Shown piece by piece: positions 51,425 through 60,864 of a DNA stretch of 64,000 bases. A program made the position numbers and the translations under genes. Within the stretch, counting starts at the first letter, position 1; every line of letters begins with the position of its first letter. Below the pieces are notes generated by a model. The model saw nothing but the letters and a program-made list of their open reading frames with translations. It did no database searches and had not been told where the DNA came from. The DNA is from Pseudomonas sp. PDM16 (GTDB lineage: Bacteria > Pseudomonadota > Gammaproteobacteria > Pseudomonadales > Pseudomonadaceae). The stretch covers positions 62,001-126,000 of the forward strand of contig NZ_JACVAM010000007.1 of NCBI RefSeq assembly GCF_014851865.1, written 5' to 3'.

Positions 51425-52204
51425 ATGTGCGAACTGCTCGGCATGAGCGCCAATGTCCCTACCGACATCGTCTTCAGTTTCACTGGCCTGATGCAGCGCG
51501 GTGGCGGTACTGGCCCACACCGTGACGGCTGGGGCATCGCCTTCTACGAGGGGCGCGGCCTGCGCCTGTTCCAGGACCCGGCGGCCAGCGTCGGCTCGGA
51601 AGTGGCCAAGCTGGTGCAGCGCTACCCGATCAAGAGCGAGACGGTGATCGGCCATATCCGCCAGGCCAACGTCGGCCGGGTGTGCCTGGCCAACACTCAC
51701 CCGTTCGTGCGCGAGCTGTGGGGGCGCAACTGGTGCTTCGCCCATAATGGCCAACTGGCCGGCTTCGCGCCGACCTTCGACTTCTACCGGCCCGTCGGTG
51801 ATACCGACAGCGAGTCGGCCTTCTGTGATCTGCTCAACCGGGTGCGCGGCGCCTTCCCCGAGCCGGTGCCGGTGGAGGTGCTGCTGCCGGTGCTGATTCA
51901 GGCGGCCCAGGACTACCGTGGCAAGGGTGTGTTCAACTGCCTGCTCAGCGACGGTGACTGGTTGTTCTGCTTCTGTTCGACCAAGCTGGCGCAGATCACT
52001 CGTCGCGCACCCTTCGGCCCGGCGCGCCTGAAGGATGCGGACCTGACGGTGGACTTCCAGTCGGAGACCACGCCGAACGACGTGGTCACGGTGATCGCCA
52101 CCGAGCCGCTGACCGACAACGAGCGCTGGAACCTGTTCCAGCCTGGCGAATGGAGCCTGTGGCGGCGCGGTGAGCGCCTGGCCCATGGGCAGATGGGGGA
52201 CTGA
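51425..52204 (+). CDS. Class II glutamine amidotransferase (YafJ-like)
   Basis: A 259-residue N-terminal-nucleophile (Ntn) hydrolase. After Met1 removal the nucleophile Cys2 is exposed (MCELLGMSAN), and GHIRQANVGRVCLANTHPF and WCFAHNGQLAGF match the glutaminase site of the YafJ group. It releases ammonia from glutamine for an unidentified acceptor. It overlaps no gene but follows the HIT gene by three bases and precedes the DUF2937 gene by two, so all three are probably one operon. Confidence 0.9.
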   Translation: MCELLGMSANVPTDIVFSFTGLMQRGGGTGPHRDGWGIAFYEGRGLRLFQDPAASVGSEVAKLVQRYPIKSETVIGHIRQANVGRVCLANTHPFVRELWGRNWCFAHNGQLAGFAPTFDFYRPVGDTDSESAFCDLLNRVRGAFPEPVPVEVLLPVLIQAAQDYRGKGVFNCLLSDGDWLFCFCSTKLAQITRRAPFGPARLKDADLTVDFQSETTPNDVVTVIATEPLTDNERWNLFQPGEWSLWRRGERLAHGQMGD

Positions 52205-52206
52205 GG

Positions 52207-52740
52207 ATGTTCAGGGGATACTTGCGTCTGCTGGTGTTCGCCTTCGGCCTGATGGTCGGGGTGCAGGTACCGGGCTTCGTCGATGACTACGCCAAACGCG
52301 TGGCAGCCCACCGTGCCGAGTCCGAGGAGAGCCTGCTGGGCTTCCGCGAGACCGCGGCAAAGTTCTTCAAGGGTGACCTCAACGCGCTGGTCGCTCATTA
52401 CCGCGCCAGCACGGATGACGTTATGCGCAGCGATGCGGACAGCATCGGCCACCTGGTTTCCCGCTCCGAATTGCTGGAAGCCGAATGGCTGGCCATGCAG
52501 GGCCCCTGGTATGCGCAGGTCTGGCACCTGGGCACCAGCGCCGACCAGGCCCTGCTGCAGGAAACCTACGACGCCTATACCTACCAAGTGCTGCTGGCGC
52601 CCCAGGCGATCTACTGGGGGCTGTGCGTAGGTCTGGTGTTGGCCTGGCTGGCCGAGCTGCTGGCGCTGGGCATCGGCTGGACCGTCGGCATCGGCCGCAA
52701 GCACAAGGCGATTGCCTATGAGAAGCGCCACTGGCGCTGA
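52207..52740 (+). CDS. DUF2937 membrane protein
   Basis: A 177-residue protein with hydrophobic segments near 7-24 and 135-165 and a soluble middle part (FRETAAKFFKGDLNALVAHY; DADSIGHLVSRSELLEAEW), which match the DUF2937 family. Function is unknown. It is the last gene of the HIT-amidotransferase operon, followed by a strong terminator. Confidence 0.8.
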   Translation: MFRGYLRLLVFAFGLMVGVQVPGFVDDYAKRVAAHRAESEESLLGFRETAAKFFKGDLNALVAHYRASTDDVMRSDADSIGHLVSRSELLEAEWLAMQGPWYAQVWHLGTSADQALLQETYDAYTYQVLLAPQAIYWGLCVGLVLAWLAELLALGIGWTVGIGRKHKAIAYEKRHWR

Positions 52741-52744
52741 GATG

Positions 52745-52770
52745 AAAAAGGCCCCGCGAGGGGCCTTTTT
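52745..52770. terminator. Bidirectional rho-independent terminator
   Basis: An 11-bp perfect stem, AAAAAGGCCCC / GGGGCCTTTTT, with loop GCGA, between the convergent stops at 52740 and 52781. Confidence 0.9.
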
Positions 52771-52780
52771 GTTGCGACGT

Positions 52781-53275
52781 TCAGACTGACTTGGCGTGGG
52801 CCTGGGTCGCCAACTGGCTGGCATCCACGCGGACGAAGACCGAGTCGCCGATGGCGGTCAGCACATCGCCGGCATACACCTCGCAGATCACCTGGGTCTT
52901 GCGGCCCACATCACCTTCTACCCTGGCGCGCAGGCTCAGGGTGACGCCCATGGGCGTCGGCTTGATGAACTTGAGGCCGAGGTTGCCGGTGACGCATTCG
53001 ATGCGTGGCAAACTGCCGGGCTCTCGGCCTTCAGCTCGGTAGTGGTAGGCCATGGCGGTCCAGTTGGAGTGACAGTCCACCAGCATGGCGAGCAGCCCGC
53101 CATAGACCAGGTCTGGCCAGCCGCAATGCATGGGATCGGGCAGGTGTTCGGCCAGGACGTGGATGCCGTCCTCATGCCAGCGGCTCTTGACGTGCAGGCC
53201 GTGCGGGTTGCGGCTGCCGCAGCCATAGCAAACGCCATCGGGTGCGGCGGCGTCCTGTAGGGAAATGTCGTGCAT
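52781..53275 (-). CDS. PaaI-type hotdog-fold thioesterase
   Basis: A 164-residue protein with a short N-terminal extension holding CYGCGSRNPHGL and the hotdog core. The motif YGGLLAMLVDCHSNWTAMA corresponds to the catalytic GG...D region of PaaI-type acyl-CoA thioesterases. The conserved Asp is present. The substrate is unknown. Confidence 0.82.
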   Translation of the reverse strand: MHDISLQDAAAPDGVCYGCGSRNPHGLHVKSRWHEDGIHVLAEHLPDPMHCGWPDLVYGGLLAMLVDCHSNWTAMAYHYRAEGREPGSLPRIECVTGNLGLKFIKPTPMGVTLSLRARVEGDVGRKTQVICEVYAGDVLTAIGDSVFVRVDASQLATQAHAKSV

Positions 53276-53533
53276 GTTTGGCTCGTTGCAAAGGATAACG
53301 CGCCCAGCCTAGCGGCTTTCGCCTGAAAGCAGAACGGGGCCAACGGGCCCGTTCGTGTGCCACACCAGGGGGCAAAAGGGGCAGGGGTACTGCTTTGCCA
53401 ACGTTATTTAGCCACTGCGGCGGCTGGCTGCAATTACCGGCTCCATTTCACCTTGCCGGTGCGGCCAGTCATCCCGGGCAGGGCGGCTCCTGGCGCGATG
53501 CTCCAGTCAACGAGACGTACGGAGCCGCTGTAG

Positions 53534-53629
53534 TCAGACCTTTGTCGCGGAGAACACGGTGAAGTCCGACGAGATTGTGCCTTCGGCCATCAGTTGATCC
53601 TCTAGGGCGAAGAAGCTTTCAGATGCGAC
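53534..53629 (-). pseudogene. Possible 3' remnant of a degenerate gene
   Basis: A 31-codon open stretch ends in ISSDFTVFSATKV and a stop, and contains LEDQLMAEGT. It has the look of the end of a real protein, possibly a methyltransferase, and is cut off at its 5' side by an in-frame TGA. It lies in the 383-bp gap between the thioesterase gene and the polysaccharide cluster, otherwise without features. An 18-codon start-to-stop frame within it (ATG at 53590) has a Shine-Dalgarno-like GAGGAT, so a tiny gene cannot be excluded. Confidence 0.3.
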
Positions 53630-53658
53630 TCACCGGAGATCTTGCGATTCAGTCGTGC

Positions 53659-56600
53659 TCACACACGGGGGGCCTCCATCCAGTTCATTCCCTGCTCTTC
53701 GATGCGCTGTGTGGCGGGCTGGCTCCAGACTTTAGAGACCTTGGAGGCGTAGCTTTGCCTGGTGTCATTAGCAGGTGGCAGAGCATCGTCGAGGAGTTTT
53801 TCGAGGGTCGCGGTGAAAACCTGCGCAGAGCAGTCTTGCTGGGTACGCAGTAGCGCCTGCTGGCGCAGTTGTTCCCAGAGTGGCGGTTCGCGATAGAGCT
53901 GGGCGCAGGCTTGCGCGAAACCTTCCGCCGAGTCGGCCGCAAGCAGCTCGGTACCGTCTTCCCAGCAGAGCTGTTCGACCAGGAGTCTGCTGGCTACCAC
54001 GGGAACGCCATGGGCCGCTGCCTCGTAGACCTTTAGCGGGATGCCGGCGGCGAAGCGGGTTGGGGCGATGAACAGGCGGGTGTGGGCATAGAAGTGACGG
54101 ATATCCTCGACACGGCCGTGGAACTCGATGCGCCGGCTGTGTAGATCGCGGCGCAGTTTCGCCGAACAGGCACCGACTATATGCAGTCGATAGTCGTTGC
54201 CGAGCAGGCGGTCCAGCCGGGGCATGACTTCGCGCACGAACCAGCGGATCGAGTCGGCATTGGGTGAGTCATCCTCCTCCAGGCGGCCGACGAACAGCAG
54301 GTCTTGCCGCTCGGCGTACCCATTAGGAGTGGGCTGCAACTCGATGCTGTGGCTCAGTATCCTTACGTCGCTGCAGCCAGCGAGGGTAAAGTGTTCCGCT
54401 TCCGCTTGGCTGACCGCTAGAATAGTCTGCGCTGGCTTGGCCAGCCTTAGCTCTCCCATAAGGTCGGTACCCTGCCCGGTGTGGCCCAGCACCTGGGCCT
54501 TGAGTTTTTCCCGCTGTGTGAAGATGGCTTCGGCATCGTAGACAAGTCGGGCATGACCTAGCAGGCCGGGCTCCCGCTCAAGCGCGCCGAACAGGATCTG
54601 CATGTTGTGTGGGCGGCTGATCATGACGATGTCGTAATAGTCCTGGCGACTACGCAAAAAACTGATCAGGCCGGCTGGCCCCTGAGGAGCGGCAATCTCG
54701 ACTTCGCGCGGCAGGATGCTGTAGGCATCGGCGAAGTCGATTTCGGCTGGAACCATCGGATAGTAGGTGATCAGAGCACCCAGGCGATGAAGGGTGGTGA
54801 CCACCTCGCGCGCACGGGGGAAGCCTGACCCCCAGGAGGGGACGGGGATATGATCGTCAATCAGTAGAATTTTTCTTTTCGATCTTTGCGCTAACTGGGA
54901 CGTTCTGGCCTGCAGGAGTGAAGTGCCAACCGGGCAATGCTGCTGCAGCGCCTGGGCATGCAGTTCGCGAAGAACCAGCCGATGTGACTGCATCAGCTGA
55001 ATTGCGGATTGATTGCCGGGGGCGCTGCCGAACTCGAAGTGAGTGATGGTGGCGTTTGGTTCGTAAATCACAGGATGGCCCGCCTGACGCAGGCGCATGC
55101 ATAGATCGACCTCCTCGTAGTAGGCCGGTGCGAAGCGCGTATCGAACCCGCCCAACTGCTCGAAGAGTTGCCTAGGCACCATGAGGAATGCACCGGAGCA
55201 ATAGTCGACCTCGCGGCGGAACTGGAATTCTTCACCATCCGGGTTACAGCCGCGACCGTAGCCATGGCAGCTTCCGTTCCGCCACACGATATTGCCTGCC
55301 TCCTGCAGGCTGCCGTCGAGCAGTATGATGCGACCGCCTACCGCGCCGGCATCCGGTCGATCCTCGAAGGCTCCCAATGCGGAGCTGATAGCCCCTGGCC
55401 TGACCTGCGTATCGTTGTTGAGGAACAGCAGCATCTTGCCCTGCGCCTGAGCCGCTCCCAGATTCGCGGCGTGCAGGAAGTGGAGGTTTTCTGTTTGTTG
55501 AAGTACCCGGCAGCCACGGGTTCTTGCCAGCAGCTCTGCCGTGCGATCGGTAGAGGCGTTGTCGACAATCAGCACCTCTGTAGGCGTGTCGATTACCTCT
55601 ATCAGCGACTTGAGGCAGCGGAAACTCAGTTCGGCCTGATTGTGCGTGATGATAACGATGGAGAGGATGGGAGCCTCGGAGGTGGGTATTTCGAGAAGCT
55701 GATCGCCGCTCAAAAACGACTCCAGAAGCATCAGACTCTGGCGCCGAAAAGCGGATTTCAGATCCAGGCTTTCGTCGTGCTGCTCCGCACCTGCCACTGT
55801 CAGTCTCGGAACCGGAACTCCCCGTTTCTCCAGGCGTCCATGCAGCTCGTAGTGCAGCAAGGCGTTGACATTGTTTCTGGCTACATCAGGGTTGTACTGG
55901 AGGTACTCGCGTGTGGAGAACCAGGGACCGGGATCACGTCCCTCAAGGCCGCCATGTGCCAAGTAGTGGAATGCCGGATCGATCCCTGAGTACTCGATAT
56001 CGGGATAGGTACGTACATACCAGTTTTCGTCGAATAGGGGGGAGCGGCGCACCACGTCTGCATAGGGGTTGCGCCTGGCATGCCCGCGTCGAAACAGGAG
56101 GGAAAACCGCCGGAAAAGGCCTGGTGGGCGAATGATCGGTAGTCCAGCCAGCAGGTCCTGAGCAAGCCTGCGGGTCTGCAGCTCGGCTTCGGCCTGGCTT
56201 CTTGTCAGCATCGATCTCGTGCTTTCGGTGCGCGCTTCCGCTTCGTCCAGCGCGGAGGCCAGAATAGCTTGCCGGGCGCTGCTTTCTTTCAGACTCAGCA
56301 CCTGTTCGCGTAGCTGGCCGATTTCCTGTTCCAGCAGATGGCTGCGTTGGGCTTCTTCGAGATGAGTTTCTCGCTCGCTGTCCAGTTCGCGCCTGGTGTT
56401 GTCCAAAGCTTGTTGGAGGTCTACGGCAAGTGCTTTGGCGTGCAGGTACTGTTCCTGTAGTGCCTTTCGCTCCGTTTCCAGGAGATCGGCTCGTGTTCGA
56501 GTCGTGTCCAGTTCCACGGCAAGGTCGCTCGTCCTGGCGCATTGCTCGATGCGAAGAGCCTCTGCTTCGGCAAGTTGGTCTCTGGATTGCTTCAGCTCGT

Positions 56601-57498
56601 CCTTGAGCAATGCTGCTTGCTGAGCATGTTGGGTTTGCTCCTGTGCCAGTTCCTGCTGTCGTTGTGCTGCCACGGCTTCCGCACCTGCCCGTTCTTCGCC
56701 AGCCTTCACCCGCTCTGCCTCAAGCGCCGCGACCTGCAACGCGAAGGAGCGAGCCATTTCATGTTCGCTGGCCTGGCATTCCCAACGTGCTCCTGCGTGG
56801 GAAAAGCGCTCCCTTACGGCAGCGCATGCGGTGCCTTCGCTTTGCTCGCAGAGATGACGAACCGGAGCTGGGACCTGGCTTCCGTGAGCTATCAGGCCGA
56901 GTCCATGGCTGTGAAGGAACTCGAAGTGCGGATAGTCAGGGGCCAGTTCCGCGAAGAGCCGATGCACGCCGAAATCGTCACGGCGTACGTTGGTGTCGTG
57001 GAACAGGATGACGGCTCTATCGGATAGCTTCCTGCTCCATTGCTGGTAATCGCGTTGCACGGATTCGTAAGTATGGAAGCCGTCGATATGCAGCAGATCG
57101 ATGGAACCATCGGCGAAATGTTCGAGAGCGTCTGCAAAGTTAGAGCGAATCAGCTCTGAGAAGCCGCTGTATCGACTTCGATTGAATTCCTTCAGTTCAT
57201 GGTAGACCTCGTCACCAAAGTGACCTGCGTGTGCGTCGCCCTGCCAGTTGTCGATGGCGAAGCAGCGGCAGTCCAGCTCGGCGAGTCTGGCCGCCTCGCA
57301 AAAGGCCGCGTAGGAAACGCCATGGTGGCTGCCCAGCTCCACCAGCAGTCGAGGCCTAGCCGCTGCTACCAGCCAGAACGCGAACGGAACGTGTCCCCAC
57401 CAGCCACTGGGTTTGTCGAGCAACAGGGGCTTCTGGAACATCCAGCTAAGTTGTGGGGAAAGCAGCTCGTCAAGAAGGTTGGCGGTGGACTGGTGCAT
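53659..57498 (-). CDS. Giant polysaccharide-assembly protein: methyltransferase + coiled coil + GT2 + GT4
   Basis: A 1279-residue multi-domain protein. Residues 1-225: class I methyltransferase of the Methyltransf_24 type (VELGSHHGVSY, then LLHIDGFHTYESV). Residues 240-455: long coiled coil. Residues 470-560: two copies of the FDENWYVRTYPDIE...HYLAHGGLEGRDPGPWF type repeat found in surface-glycan proteins. Residues 595-850: GT2 glycosyltransferase (SIVIITHNQAE, LFLNNDTQVR). Residues 870-1270: a GT4-like glycosyltransferase (LFVGRLEEDDSPNADSIRWF, GIPLKVYEAAAHGVPVV). It probably extends or methylates the glycan exported by the Wzm/Wzt pair, with the coiled coil acting as a ruler or scaffold by analogy with WbdD-type proteins; that is inference. 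Confidence 0.85.
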   Translation of the reverse strand: MHQSTANLLDELLSPQLSWMFQKPLLLDKPSGWWGHVPFAFWLVAAARPRLLVELGSHHGVSYAAFCEAARLAELDCRCFAIDNWQGDAHAGHFGDEVYHELKEFNRSRYSGFSELIRSNFADALEHFADGSIDLLHIDGFHTYESVQRDYQQWSRKLSDRAVILFHDTNVRRDDFGVHRLFAELAPDYPHFEFLHSHGLGLIAHGSQVPAPVRHLCEQSEGTACAAVRERFSHAGARWECQASEHEMARSFALQVAALEAERVKAGEERAGAEAVAAQRQQELAQEQTQHAQQAALLKDELKQSRDQLAEAEALRIEQCARTSDLAVELDTTRTRADLLETERKALQEQYLHAKALAVDLQQALDNTRRELDSERETHLEEAQRSHLLEQEIGQLREQVLSLKESSARQAILASALDEAEARTESTRSMLTRSQAEAELQTRRLAQDLLAGLPIIRPPGLFRRFSLLFRRGHARRNPYADVVRRSPLFDENWYVRTYPDIEYSGIDPAFHYLAHGGLEGRDPGPWFSTREYLQYNPDVARNNVNALLHYELHGRLEKRGVPVPRLTVAGAEQHDESLDLKSAFRRQSLMLLESFLSGDQLLEIPTSEAPILSIVIITHNQAELSFRCLKSLIEVIDTPTEVLIVDNASTDRTAELLARTRGCRVLQQTENLHFLHAANLGAAQAQGKMLLFLNNDTQVRPGAISSALGAFEDRPDAGAVGGRIILLDGSLQEAGNIVWRNGSCHGYGRGCNPDGEEFQFRREVDYCSGAFLMVPRQLFEQLGGFDTRFAPAYYEEVDLCMRLRQAGHPVIYEPNATITHFEFGSAPGNQSAIQLMQSHRLVLRELHAQALQQHCPVGTSLLQARTSQLAQRSKRKILLIDDHIPVPSWGSGFPRAREVVTTLHRLGALITYYPMVPAEIDFADAYSILPREVEIAAPQGPAGLISFLRSRQDYYDIVMISRPHNMQILFGALEREPGLLGHARLVYDAEAIFTQREKLKAQVLGHTGQGTDLMGELRLAKPAQTILAVSQAEAEHFTLAGCSDVRILSHSIELQPTPNGYAERQDLLFVGRLEEDDSPNADSIRWFVREVMPRLDRLLGNDYRLHIVGACSAKLRRDLHSRRIEFHGRVEDIRHFYAHTRLFIAPTRFAAGIPLKVYEAAAHGVPVVASRLLVEQLCWEDGTELLAADSAEGFAQACAQLYREPPLWEQLRQQALLRTQQDCSAQVFTATLEKLLDDALPPANDTRQSYASKVSKVWSQPATQRIEEQGMNWMEAPRV

Positions 57499-57535
57499 GC
57501 AGCGATGTCCTGATTGACAAGGGAGTTAAGGGGAG

Positions 57536-60250
57536 TCAGCCACGATGAGCGACCACGGTGAACATGGGAACTGGCTCAGGTATTTCATTGTGGGTCTGGT
57601 GATGAATACTGACCTGAGTCCGCTCGAAGCCCAGTACGCCCAGGGCATTGACGATGAAGGCCGGGCTGAGAGCCCACCAGGTATCTACCTGGCGGACGGC
57701 TGGCCGTGGGATTAGCCGGCACACTGGCTCTTCTCCCAGGTTTGCGTCGTACAGATCGGTGATGATCATGGTCTTGCTCACCCGGCGTGAAAGGCTCTCG
57801 ATGAGGCTGAAGGGGGAGCGGCAGTGCAGGAGCACTGCAGCCAGCACACCAATGTCGAAGCTACCTAGCTCTTCTGGTATGGCTTCTGGGTTGGTTTCGA
57901 TCATCCTGACCGAGGAACCGTACAGGTGATGCAGGTACCAGAACGAATGGCGCACGCCCACGATGTTGTCCCGGAATTGCACTCGCCAGCCATCGATGTC
58001 GAAGCCGCTGAGCGGAACGACATCCCAGAGGTGCTTCATGGGCGGTTCCAGCGTGGTTACTTCCGCTCCCTGCTTCTCCATGTGAAACGATAGAAAGCCA
58101 CTGGCGGGGCCGATTTCGAGCACCGATTGCCCCGGGAAGTCGACGTTGCCCAGGTAGGTTTCTACGCCAAGGCGCAGATCCCAGATTCCGCTGATCCCGT
58201 TGCCAGCAGGCAAGTCGACGCTATGGTAGAAGAGGCATTGAGCAAGCTCGGGACATGGCTTCACGATCCGAGTGTACTGCTGCTCGGCATACAGGGTTGC
58301 TTGGGTGGGGACGATGGTCCGTGAGGTGCTGCACCCGTGGCTCGTCGGATTGATGCGTGGCGGCCAGGCGAGGCTCATGTCCTCTCGCTCAAGGCTCAGG
58401 TTGGGGTTGTAGTAGGGGTCGTTGTCCAGCCAGTTGCCCCAGTGCCGACGCATATAGGCCACTTCCTGCTGCAGGCGAACGATCTTGTCTGGCGTCGTGT
58501 CATGGCCTCGAGAAGCAGACTCGTGATGCCGTAACCTGGCATGTGGTGTCCACAGCGTGCGCCATCCCTGCTCTGCTGCGCGCAGGCAGAGATCGACGTC
58601 GCTGCAAGCAACCGCCAGGTCTGTTTCGTTGAGGCCGCCTAACTCGTCGAACAGCGACTTGCGCATGACCAGGCAGGCGCCGGTGACTGCGGCGAAGTTG
58701 CTGGTTAGAGCTGCGCGTCCCCAGCGCCCACGAGTTTTCCCGGCCTGTCCCTTGTGTGCGTGGCCGGCCCAGCCACCGATTCCTAGTATCACGCCCGCAT
58801 GCTGCAGCCTGCCGCTGGGGTAGAGCAGCTTGGCACCGACCGCGCCGATGTTTGGGCGAAGGGCATGGCTGACCATCTCCTGCAGCCAGTCTCCTTCCAG
58901 CACTTCGGTATCATTGTTGAGCAGGCAGATGACCGAGCCCTTTGCGTTGTGAACCCCGAGATTGTTCAGCTTCGAGTAGTTGAAGACGCCGGGTCCGGCC
59001 TGAATCCTTACCCTGGATTCACTCGCCAGTTGGCGCAGGTAGGAGAGCGTTGCCGGATCATCGGTATCGTTATCGACCAGTACTATTTCGTAGGCCGGGT
59101 AGGTGGTTTTCTCCAGAATACAGTCGATGCAGCGTCGTAGAAGGCGCAAACAGTTGCGACTGGTGATGACGATGCTGACCAGCGGGGGCGGGTTGGGCAG
59201 TGGATACTGAACCCGGTAGCCGCCGTCCTGCTCGCTCACCTTGCAGCGGATGCCTAGGCGAGCGAAGTGGTCGTGCAGGGCCTGCAGGCCCGCCTTCATT
59301 GCATAGGGTTTGGCGGCGCGGCTGGATGCCGTGCTGCCGGAGTGACTGCGCCAGTGATAGAGCACATGAGGGACATGCACGATCTCGTCTGGCCGGATCT
59401 TCTCGACGTACCGCAGGGCCAGATCATAGTCTTGCGCTCCCTCGAGTCCCACGCGAAACCCGTCGATATCTTCCACGAGTTTGCGCTGGTAGAGCACCAG
59501 GTGCGTAAGCAGGTTGTGCCCATGAAACAGATCCGGATTCCACGCACTCTTGAAATAGGGTGAATGGCGTCGCCCCCGGGCGTCGATCTTGTCCTCATCC
59601 GAGTACAGCAGCTTTGCCTGGGGGTGCTGCTGGATGCCGGCGACCATCAGGTAGAGGGCATGTTCGGCAAGCAGGTCATCCTGGTCGAGGAGCGCAATCC
59701 AGTCTCCTTCGGCCAGTTTCAGGGCGCTGTTAGTGGCCATGGAGATGTGGCCATTGCTGTCGCGACGAATCAGGCGAATGCGTGTATCGGCCTCCGCATA
59801 GCCGGCAAGCAGAGGCTGTAGCCGTGGGTCTTGTGAGGCATCGTCGGCGATGCACAGCTGCCAGTTTGGATACAGCTGGTTGCGAACGGATTCGATGGCG
59901 GCGATCAACCAGTCATGGCGAGGGTTGTACACCGGCATCAGTATGCTGATCAGTGGCCGGGAGGGGAGTGTTTCGATTCGCCGGAGGGCATTCAGGCGTG
60001 AGGCGTTGTCTATGTTGCCATACTGCCTCAGCCACTCCTGATAGTCGTTGCGCAGCACCACTCTGCCGCTACCGTCGGTAATAGGCACGCCCGAGGATGT
60101 TGCTCCCAGAGCGACCAGCCGGGCACGTAACCCGGTCAACCCTTCGGTGCGCAATACCGACATAGTCTTGGTCAGGGTCGGTCCCCATCCTCCTCCGTGG
60201 GCAACTACGCTGGCCAGCCGAGTAAGAAGCTTAGGTCCCTGGCTCATCAT
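57536..60250 (-). CDS. Tandem GT2 glycosyltransferase + methyltransferase fusion
   Basis: A 904-residue protein. Residues 95-320: GT2 domain with ILMPVYNPRHDWL and the catalytic ALLDQDDLLAEHAL (DQDD). Residues 350-640: second GT2 domain with SIVITSRNCLRLLRRCID and CLLNNDTEVLEGDW (NDTE). Residues 720-900: SAM-dependent methyltransferase domain (VLEIGPASGFLSFHMEKQGAEV). It probably adds successive sugars to the exported polysaccharide and caps or modifies it. The start ATG (60250) overlaps the stop of the preceding methyltransferase gene, indicating coupled translation. Confidence 0.85.
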   Translation of the reverse strand: MMSQGPKLLTRLASVVAHGGGWGPTLTKTMSVLRTEGLTGLRARLVALGATSSGVPITDGSGRVVLRNDYQEWLRQYGNIDNASRLNALRRIETLPSRPLISILMPVYNPRHDWLIAAIESVRNQLYPNWQLCIADDASQDPRLQPLLAGYAEADTRIRLIRRDSNGHISMATNSALKLAEGDWIALLDQDDLLAEHALYLMVAGIQQHPQAKLLYSDEDKIDARGRRHSPYFKSAWNPDLFHGHNLLTHLVLYQRKLVEDIDGFRVGLEGAQDYDLALRYVEKIRPDEIVHVPHVLYHWRSHSGSTASSRAAKPYAMKAGLQALHDHFARLGIRCKVSEQDGGYRVQYPLPNPPPLVSIVITSRNCLRLLRRCIDCILEKTTYPAYEIVLVDNDTDDPATLSYLRQLASESRVRIQAGPGVFNYSKLNNLGVHNAKGSVICLLNNDTEVLEGDWLQEMVSHALRPNIGAVGAKLLYPSGRLQHAGVILGIGGWAGHAHKGQAGKTRGRWGRAALTSNFAAVTGACLVMRKSLFDELGGLNETDLAVACSDVDLCLRAAEQGWRTLWTPHARLRHHESASRGHDTTPDKIVRLQQEVAYMRRHWGNWLDNDPYYNPNLSLEREDMSLAWPPRINPTSHGCSTSRTIVPTQATLYAEQQYTRIVKPCPELAQCLFYHSVDLPAGNGISGIWDLRLGVETYLGNVDFPGQSVLEIGPASGFLSFHMEKQGAEVTTLEPPMKHLWDVVPLSGFDIDGWRVQFRDNIVGVRHSFWYLHHLYGSSVRMIETNPEAIPEELGSFDIGVLAAVLLHCRSPFSLIESLSRRVSKTMIITDLYDANLGEEPVCRLIPRPAVRQVDTWWALSPAFIVNALGVLGFERTQVSIHHQTHNEIPEPVPMFTVVAHRG

Positions 60251-60855
60251 CGCAGGCCCTGGGTCATGACACGGTGCTGCAACCAGCGTTTCAGGGCGCT
60301 CTTCGTATTCCACAGCCGACCGTTGTCCGGTTTTCGGCAAATGAGCATGCTGTCGTGCCATGAATCGCTACAGTCCGGATAGCCCATTGCCTGCCACTGG
60401 GTGGTTGCTTGGATGACTTCTAACTGAGCGAACTGAGCCAGCGACCACATGCCGTCTGGATAAATGCGCCAGCAATCATGAGGGTGGCGGTGTTCCGGGC
60501 CACTGGATGGGGCTATGACGCAGCACAGGCCGCCGGGTTTAAGGACCCGTGCCACCTCCAACATGCTGATCCAGATGTAGCGAATGTGCTCGAAGGCCTG
60601 CCCGGAAACCACTACATCGGCGCTTGCACTGGCAATTTCCTTCCAGGCGTAAGGGGTCTTCAACACGATGTCCACGTTGGCGCCAGGGGCCATGTCCAGT
60701 CCGACATAACGCCAGTCGGGGCGATCGAACAATGGGCGGTAGCTGCCGTTCACGTCCTGGCTGCCCAGGTCGAGAATACTCAGCGGCCTCTGTTGGTGCT
60801 CGGTGAGGTACTGGTCGGCGAAGGCTCGCATCTTGTCGTAGGAGCTTGCATGCAT
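60247..60855 (-). CDS. Class I SAM-dependent methyltransferase
   Basis: A 202-residue methyltransferase with motif I LSILDLGSQDVNGSYRPL (glycine-rich, near 25-42), VGLDMAPGANVDIV for the ribose-binding acidic residue and the catalytic-region VARVLKPGGLCCVIAPSSG. It belongs to the Methyltransf_11-like type often found in O-antigen clusters. It ends in an ATGA-type overlap with the GT2-GT2-methyltransferase gene. Confidence 0.85.
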   Translation of the reverse strand: MHASSYDKMRAFADQYLTEHQQRPLSILDLGSQDVNGSYRPLFDRPDWRYVGLDMAPGANVDIVLKTPYAWKEIASASADVVVSGQAFEHIRYIWISMLEVARVLKPGGLCCVIAPSSGPEHRHPHDCWRIYPDGMWSLAQFAQLEVIQATTQWQAMGYPDCSDSWHDSMLICRKPDNGRLWNTKSALKRWLQHRVMTQGLR

Positions 60856-60864
60856 GAGCGTTTC

